DNA of 64,000 bases from positions 6,965,701 to 7,029,700 of the forward strand of contig NW_026947514.1 in NCBI RefSeq assembly GCF_034190915.1, given 5' to 3'. Below are positions 57,610 to 64,000 of this stretch, piece after piece; positions within the stretch are counted from its first letter, which is position 1, and each line of letters starts with the position of its first letter. The translations under genes were made by a program, and so were the position numbers. The notes beneath the pieces are model-generated. The model saw only the letters and a list, made by a program, of their open reading frames with translations, did not search any database and was not told where the DNA came from. Source of the stretch: Cavia porcellus (taxonomy: Eukaryota > Chordata > Mammalia > Rodentia > Caviidae).

Positions 57610-57818
57610 TCTCCCTAGGTCTCAGACATCTCTTGTTTCTCCCACAAGGGCATCAGCCATTGGACTGGGATGCACCCTCAGCCCAGGAGGACCTCATCCT
57701 GAGATCCTTAGTTATATTACATCTGCAAAGGCTCTACCTCCTAATAAGGTCACATTTGTACCTACATGACAGCTATGGGAGTTGAGTGGTTAGACATAGG
57801 TTTTTAGAGTACGTAACA
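57610..57818 (-). mobile_element. MLT1-related LTR fragment
   Basis: 'GGAGGACCTCATCCTGAGAT', 'AGTTATATTACATCTGCAAA', 'CTCCTAATAAGGTCACATTT' and the end 'AGAGTACGTAACA' follow a common antisense MaLR LTR order. Confidence 0.65.
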
Positions 57819-57819
57819 C

Positions 57820-60375
57820 ATTGCAGATGGCAAAGTTTGCTATCCGTAGAAGAGACAGAGCCTTCTCCAGGCTCAGGAGATGAGCCTTGATTGATCCAAT
57901 CCTATCAGGATAATCCTTTTCGACTTGCTGCCCTCTAGACTCTCTTAATGTGAAGGTGAGCAGAGGGAGCCAGAGCACAGTTCTGTCCAGCAAGACAGAG
58001 AAATTCTGCTGGGACTTCTGAGAAAGTCCTGGTGCCGTCTGTTTTTTTACACAAGTATCTCCTTCCTGATGTGGAGGCTGCTTTAGGGGCCCTGAAATCT
58101 TAGGCAACAGCCCTTTTGTCACCATGAGGTGACAAACGTGAGGATGAAAGCCAATCGGTGAGGAGCAAAAGATGGCACCAGAGAGAAGCAAAGCAATGCC
58201 AGCCCCCACTCACCTCCAGACATCTCTTCTTAAGTCAGCGCTAGTTGAGTATTCTACTATCAAATGCATTCATAGCTGATACAAAACCCAGATTTAAGGA
58301 GCAGCAGAAGAGAAGGAAGCAAAATAAACAAAATACCTGACCCGAGAGAGAAGAGAATCCAGAAGTAAGGAAAGACAGACTATGAGAAGGAGGCTGTCCA
58401 AGGCCAGTGGGACGGAGTAGCATGCAGAGTAACAAAGGCTCACGATTGCCCGCTGATCACTACAACGGGAGGCTGGGGTGACATGGTGACATCTCAGGCA
58501 TGGCCCATTGATATCGCTAACTAGCACGTTCTGTGAGTCATGCAGAGAGGTACGCACACTCTCACATGAAGGGAAAACATAAAGGGAAATGCAGAAGGAG
58601 GTAGGGGATGGTGGAGGCGAAGCAAGCTGGCGGAAGTGGTAGGCAAGAGACACAGAAGCATGGCAGGGAGAGGGTGGCAGAGGCGAGGAGCTCGGCATCC
58701 TTTGGGAGAGTGGCTCCCTGGAGGGCCGGGCCCTGTCCAAGGACCGCAGCGTGGTTTCTGTTTGAGCGGACCAGGCAGCGCTCCACCCTCCCCATCTGCT
58801 GGTGGCAAAGTCAATCTTCTCCACTCCTTGTCCCACCTTCTCGCCAGCAACTGGCAATGTTTATCTCTTCTGCATAGAGAAGAGAAATTACCTGCCGGCT
58901 GATGTCTGTTATGACATGTATCTTCTTTGAGAGAGAAGGGAGAAAAACTCACTGATGACAGGAAGACCAGAGAAATATCCTGTCTTTCTTTCTAAGCAAA
59001 GATGGATGTCATAATACAGAATGAGCTGTGGCCTTCTGTCCGTGGTGCATGCAAACCTGCTTCACCCCTACCCCGCCCATCCTGCAAGCCAGAAACTGCT
59101 TGGGGTAACTGTTAAGGAAAATAAAAGTGCTTGCAAGGTGGATTCCATTGTCAATGGGGTAACATATAGCTAGATATTTGCAAAGAAGGAAATGTCACCG
59201 GGAAAAATCTCCTGGTTGATTATATATCGTGGCAACTGCGACTTAGGCAAGCCGCGGATGCCTTTATTTATGTCTGTGTACGTATGCGCATGTATGTTTA
59301 ATATTTCAGAGTCCGGAGGGGGACGTGCCATTTTGAGATAGCAATCCGGTTTTTCATTGCAGAGCAAGGTAACCAGAGAAGCCACGGTGACCTGCAGTTT
59401 TATGACAGTGCTTGTCTACCTGTTCCCTTGTCTCTGAGAGCCCCATGACTAACAAATCACCCTGCAGGGAGGGGTGGATCTGAGTATGACAAGGGGGAAA
59501 TCTACAGCCAGTCCGGCTACTAGAAAAGTAATTTTCTGTGTCATGCATCAGCCCTTCTTCATCCTTCATTGGGAAATATCTTCCAAAGGAGGGCTGGGCA
59601 GGTGACCTTAGCAGAGGAATCATTGAAAAGTGGCTGAGGAGGATGGGGGACAGACGCAGTTAGGGCAGATCTATGTCTCGGACTGTTTTTGATGGCTTCA
59701 GATGTCTTGTTCAGGTACCTGAGAAGCTGCCACCTTCTGAGGCTCCCAGTGAGATTTCTCATGGCTCCTTGGACTGAATTTTATCTGTATAACAGAATTC
59801 CCTGCAAACCCCGAAGACAGCATTCCTGCCAGGTGTCCAGCCAGTTAGAGCCTCATCTCTAAAGCACGGGGATGTTGGAATACTGGAAAAGTTTCTGAGG
59901 GCATCCCTGCCTGAATTTTAAGTGAACAGGAGGGCAGAGGGCTGACCTGTTAGCTGAACAGGAAGCCGTAGTGACTGTGAAAGTGTCCCGAGCAGCTGTG
60001 GATTTTAGAGAAATCCCCTGGGGTCAGGCAGCAGCTCTCCAAATGCTGGGTGCCAGGGTGGTCACCGTGGCGGGGAAGAGAGGAGAAGAGCAGGCCCCCC
60101 CGGGGAATGGCTAGATTAAGTCCAGTCATAGGGACAGGAGACCGAGTTTGGGCATGAGCCCCTTGTACATCCACTAAGCAATTCTGTTCTTTGTCCCATT
60201 AAAGGTGTTCGATGGTGAGATTGTCCATCTCTAAAACTATCAGACTCACATCGGCTCTGGCATCCACCCTCGCAAAATGATGCTGAGGCAGCTAAATTCT
60301 CAACTAATTTCTATAATCAGTACTTACAATCTGACTATTTCTGTAAATAATTTTAATCTGTTTTTGTATGTAAAC
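57820..60375. other. Unique sequence, no gene seen
   Basis: GC-moderate with a purine-rich part at 58560-58700. The minus frame 58294-58857 (187 codons) and its shadows have no known domain. 59160-59340 is AT-rich with GTACGTATGCGCATG and could be conserved. Confidence 0.35.
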
Positions 60376-60378
60376 ATA

Positions 60379-60495
60379 GAAGACATGCCTGCAACCCCAG
60401 TACTCAAGCGGCTGAGGCAGGAGGATTGCTTCAATTTTGAGACCAGCCTGGGCTACGTAGTAAAGGCTAACAAGATCCTGTCTTTAAAAAAACCA
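60379..60495 (+). mobile_element. B1 SINE
   Basis: 'GACATGCCTGCAACCCCAGT', 'GCGGCTGAGGCAGGAGGATT', 'GAGACCAGCCTGGGCTACGT' and an A-rich tail. The GGGCTACGTAG wording is typical B1. Confidence 0.85.
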
Positions 60496-60796
60496 GTCAA
60501 TCAATCCATCGTTCCGTTAAGAGAACCAGATAGCCAGTCCTATAAGGGACAGGGAATCGTACTAAAAATCTAGGCCAAGTATGGTTACAGCCATGAAGCA
60601 CTTAGTCTAATGAAGGAAAAATTCCCTAGCACTCGAGGCAATGGCAGAACCAGAAAAAGTCATGAAGTCTCACGCTTTGATGAAAATTTTAATGAAACCT
60701 TCAGTAGGAGAGAGAATTTTTCCTGCCCTAAACTCTAGGAGGGCTGAACACGGGGAACTTTTATGCAGTCAGCAGTTCAATGAATGCAATGTTTTT

Positions 60797-60990
60797 CAGT
60801 ACTGGGAGATAAATCCAGGGCTTTTGCACTGAGCTACAAACCCCTCCCCCATATTAAAAAAATTCTTTATTTTGATACAGGTTCTCACCAGTCTGCTAAA
60901 TTGCCCAAGTGGGTCTTAAACTTGGAATCCTCTCATCTCAGGTTTCCAGAATGCTAGGGTTATAGCTGTGAAACCACCATGACTGGAAAA
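60797..60990 (-). mobile_element. B1-dID dimeric SINE
   Basis: A reverse ID part ('AGTACTGGGAGATAAATCCA', 'TTTTGCACTGAGCTACAAAC') is followed by a T-rich joint and a reverse B1 ('AAATTGCCCAAGTGGGTCTT', 'CATCTCAGGTTTCCAGAATG', 'GAAACCACCATGACTGG'). Same arrangement as the copy at 3368-3563. Confidence 0.75.
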
Positions 60991-61082
60991 TGCTTTTTTT
61001 TATTAATTCATGAAAAACCCAGATGAAAATGCATCGTAGAATGTAGCTCTCAGCAAGCATTTGCCTAGGAACCTGCAGTCAC

Positions 61083-61130
61083 GTGGCCATGGTTGTGGCC
61101 GAGGTTGTGGCCGTGGTCATGGCCGTGGGC
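61083..61130 (+). repeat. 12 bp minisatellite, four units
   Basis: Units GTGGCCATGGTT, GTGGCCGAGGTT, GTGGCCGTGGTC, ATGGCCGTGGGC. Confidence 0.85.
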
Positions 61131-61179
61131 CTGTTTATCATCTACTATGTTGAGCTGCACTTGTCAGAAGATCCACTCC

Positions 61180-61310
61180 TGCCTCTGTGGATGCCCAGGC
61201 CCCGAGGGCAGCGTTTGGTTTTATATTTATGTCTGTAGCCCAGTGCCCAGCACAGTGCCTGACACCACTGGGCATTTTGTTGCAGATGCTGGACTGAGGA
61301 TTTGACTGAG
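61180..61310 (+). mobile_element. L2 LINE 3' end fragment
   Basis: 'CCCGAGGGCAGCGTTTGGTT', 'GTAGCCCAGTGCCCAGCACA' and 'GTGCCTGACACCACTGGGCA' match the conserved L2 3' end. Confidence 0.65.
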
Positions 61311-61930
61311 TGTGTTAATAGTGCTAAGCGTGGCGGGGCTCTTAGCCAGGTGCTTCCCGTTGGAACCTCATAGGAAGATTCTCACCGACCAGCAGGGACC
61401 CACATCACCTGGTGACACACATCAGCTGTTTGTCTCACACACAAACCCAGTCACCGCTCCCTGCTGCCCGGGTCCTCAGTACACCCCTGTTTCTCACACA
61501 TCCAGAAAACAGTATGGTCATTCGGCTCTTCCTTCCTTCCTGGGAAGTGTTTCACGGGCTCTGGGACTGTCTCCCTCGGGCCCTGCTGCTCCAGGGGAGC
61601 CTTACAGGCTGGTAAGAGGCTGCCTGACCTGGAGGAGGGAAGGTGGCAGCTCGAATGCTGACCGAGTGGGAGGCAGAAGCTTGGGACTGTGGGACAGTGA
61701 GGAGCCTCTGTCTGCAGGAGATACCAGGCAAGTGGGCTGCAGCGGGCTTGGTCCACTCTGGGAGCTGACCGCACTTCCCCTTCCTGCTCACCCTGAAGTG
61801 TGCAACCAGCCAAGGAGAGAGAACTTACACCGTGGGAATCGGCCAACCCTGGACATCAGATATGGGAGACCCTCCCTAAAAAGAGCCGGTGAGCTGCTCA
61901 CCAGACACAGGGCCTAGAAGAGAAAGGAAG
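61311..61930. other. Unique sequence, no gene seen
   Basis: A 201-codon plus frame (61312-61917) begins at the L2 edge and has no known domain. A 131-codon frame opposes it. Confidence 0.35.
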
Positions 61931-62352
61931 GTGTCCTGGTTTAGATCTAGAGTGTCCCTCAAAGTCTCACGTTTTCAGTGGTGCAGCTTTTGGAAGGTGA
62001 TTGGCTCCAGGTAGCACCATACCGGTCAGTGAGTTAATCCATTGATGGGCTCATAGCTGAATGTGGTATCAGGAGGTGGGGTCTGATCAGACGTGGGTCA
62101 CTGGAGATGCGACTCGGAAGCTTGGATCCGTGTCCCCAGCTCCTCTTCTCTCTCCCTCTTTCTCTGCTTCCTGGCTGCTGATGTGAGCAGATTTCTTCCT
62201 CTTGGCCTTCTGTTATGATGTTTCCATCTTGGACTAAACCAGCTATGAACCAAATCTTCAAAAAATCGGGAATCAAAAGAAGACTGTCTCCCTTTAAATT
62301 GTGGGAACCTGATATTTTGTCCCAGCTGTGGGAAAGTGACTAACACGGAAGG
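61926..62352 (+). mobile_element. MaLR-type solo LTR with probable target duplication
   Basis: The body is about 61932-62346, starting TGTCCTGGTTTAGATCTAGA. It includes 'GGTATCAGGAGGTGGGGTCT' and 'CCTTTAAATTGTGGGAACCT', and ends 'GGGAAAGTGACTAACAC'. GGAAGG occurs on both sides (61926-61931 and 62347-62352), consistent with a 5-6 bp duplication allowing for a decayed last base. Confidence 0.75.
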
Positions 62353-62950
62353 ACAGGGAAAGAGGAACCCAGAAATGGTTCACAGAACTGTCCCTCTCTG
62401 GTTCGCCCTTTAGATGGCCCCAGATTATTCTTTCCACTCAGCACGCATGGGGCTTTGTTGCAGCTTCTCAACAATATGTCAATTAACAGCCTGTGTCTGT
62501 GCTCTGGTAAAACTATATTGAATAAACAGCTGACAGGCCACATTTGTGCAACAGCTCTGGTTTAGTGACCCCTGATCTAACTCTCAAATCCAAACCCTTC
62601 ATCCCTTAAACACCAGGGTCCGCTCCCACCTCCTCCAGCTGCTCCTCCATCTCTCCGCTCTCCCAGGAAGCACACCGAGTTCTTCCCAAATTCATCCATT
62701 GTCGCTGACAACCTCATGCATGCCATGTCTGTCCAAGGAAAAGATCAGCCCTGCTGACCCCTTGCAAGACCTTTCGGGAGGTGACTGGATCCTGGCCGTG
62801 CTGTAATGTCCTCCCTGTCCTTTGACTCCTCCTCCAGCCAGTGTCCATGCACTAAGGAGGTTTAGAAGGCAGGTTATTACACTGATGAGCTTGACTGCCA
62901 TCTTTCCCAAAGAATCAGAACCCTACCCGATGGAACTTCAGGGCTTTAAT
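62353..62950. other. Unique sequence with possible L2 near 62575-62700
   Basis: 'TCTCAAATCCAAACCCTTCA' then 'CACCTCCTCCAGCTGCTCCT' is L2-like but weak. Confidence 0.35.
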
Positions 62951-63300
62951 CGGGAGATAAATGAGGGTGTACAGAGGTAGGTTTAGTGTATTATGATTGG
63001 AAGCTTGGGTGACATCATGGGTTACTGAGGGAGTTTAAACATTTCACGTTACATCATAAGGCCATCAGTTATATAAAGCATGGGTTATACAAAGGAAGCA
63101 ACGTCCCATCACATTTTTTAAGTTACATTGCAAGGCCATCAGTTAGACAAGCTCACACAAAGGATGAAATGTTGTTATCAGGCTTGTCTGGTCCACCTGG
63201 TTTTGGTGGGAATCCTTGGCAGGCTATCTTGGCACACTTTGTTTAAAATTTTAATTTCCATTTCATTAAACTGATCATCATCTAGAAGGTCTTCCTGAAA
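62951..63300. repeat. Unclassified LTR-like segment with tandem duplication
   Basis: GTTACATCATAAGGCCATCA (63048) and GTTACATTGCAAGGCCATCA (63122) begin two tandem units with a 74 bp period. Wording such as GGTTATACAAAGGAAGCAAC and GCTCACACAAAGGATGAAAT corresponds between units. It resembles the tandem repeats found in some LTRs, but I cannot name a family. Confidence 0.4.
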
Positions 63301-64000
63301 CTGGTACCACAGTGAGCTGTCCAATAAACCATTCTTGACAGTATCACACCTCTAAATTGTCTGCTCAGGGAAGAATGATAACTCTTGATCCTTTAGGTCT
63401 CTATTATCTAGAAGACATCTTCCTTCATCAATTTATGGCATTACCTCTATTGTTTGACCCCATCAGTGCAAGCCAAGACCATATAAAAGTGGCTTTTCAA
63501 TGCTGGCCCTTCACATTATGCCCTTTTGATAGTCTTAAGGGCCCAATAGAGTGTCTTAAAATGAGTTTATTACTCATAAATACATGTGCTCTTGTCATGT
63601 CTCTATAATATATGAACCACAGCAATCTCTTAAATTGAAGATCAAACTGAGTTCGACCAGTGATTATATAAATGTCACTAACCCTTTTATTTTCTGTAAG
63701 GTTTTCGTTGATTGTTTCAGGAATCCCAAGGAGTCAAAATGATTTAAGCCCACACGGCTTCTCAAAAGGAAGACAGAAGATTATGTTCTTCCACTCACAA
63801 CCCCAAGCTGATTCACAAGTTAAATTTCTAGTCTGATATCAACTCTCAATTCTGCCGGATCTGCTGGCTGTGTTTTTTTTTTTTTTAATACTCATAAATC
63901 CACAGGTTATAAATCCCTTGAATTCCCATTTCTAAATAAAATTTCTCGATGCTAAGGTCATTTTTCAGCTAGGACTTTAACCTACACAGATGAACAATGC
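63301..64000. other. AT-rich sequence, no gene seen
   Basis: One 83-codon plus frame (63357-63608) has no recognisable domain. A T run lies at 63873-63886. It may continue the LTR-like segment before it. Confidence 0.3.

Noticed and set aside
61312..61917. 201-codon plus-strand frame
   Set aside because: Starts at the edge of an L2 fragment, has an opposing 131-codon frame, and no domain is recognisable.

Overview
The window reads as nuclear DNA of a placental mammal, most likely a non-murid rodent. The main evidence is its short interspersed repeats: B1 (7SL-derived), tRNA-derived ID elements ending in 'GGTACC'-like sequence plus a short A tail, and B1/ID dimers (B1-dID type). As I recall the SINE literature, that combination fits the squirrel/dormouse, beaver or kangaroo-rat side of the rodents better than mouse or rat. 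MaLR/MLT1-type LTRs, MIR, L2, L1 pieces and long microsatellites are all mammal-typical. The species and chromosomal locus cannot be named from the sequence alone. I found no protein-coding exon I can defend, no intact tRNA, rRNA or snRNA gene, and no bacterial-type feature. Open frames in the window are short, overlap on both strands, often run through repeats, and show no recognisable family. The exception is the broken ORF1 of a LINE-1-derived element. The window looks like intergenic or intronic gene-desert DNA. Layout: 1-2.6 kb is unique, AT-rich, repeat-free sequence. 2.6-6.8 kb is a SINE cluster (B1, three ID, two B1 or B1-dID) around a small hairpin. 7-11.6 kb is mostly unique, with a U6 fragment and a 65-70 bp direct repeat. 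11.6-13.1 kb is nested repeats: an MLT1 LTR, then a 5'-truncated copy of a half-LINE element with a 13 bp target-site duplication, then an older repeat. 13-25 kb has scattered ID, MIR and microsatellites, plus a solo LTR at 19.7 kb with a perfect 5 bp duplication. 24.6-27.6 kb and 34.4-35.1 kb are repeat-free AT-rich stretches with homeodomain, POU and SOX-like motifs that could be conserved enhancers. 28-34 kb has a CATC array, an MLT1 LTR, a minisatellite and an L1 ORF2 antisense piece. 37-45 kb has a CpG-rich patch followed by a TATA-like box, a MaLR LTR, more L1 and ID, and CA-type repeats. 46.7-47.2 kb and 50.7-50.85 kb are further candidate conserved elements. 49.1-53.3 kb has old LTR/MER-like repeats and tetranucleotide arrays. 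53.3-56.3 kb is the most notable object. 57-64 kb is unique sequence with LTRs, a B1, a B1-dID, L2 and an unclassified LTR-like tandem duplication. The most interesting object is the roughly 3 kb element at 53.28-56.34 kb. It carries a 5' leader and a decayed but recognisable LINE-1 ORF1 (coiled coil, RRM, C-terminal domain). It has no ORF2, and instead has a long AT-rich 3' region built of diverged tandem units, ending in a polyadenylation-type tail. That matches the published idea of 'half-L1' (HAL1) elements. A second copy with the same 3' end at 12.03-12.54 kb has a clean 13 bp target-site duplication. This shows the family moved as a unit, presumably on ORF2 protein supplied by ordinary L1.
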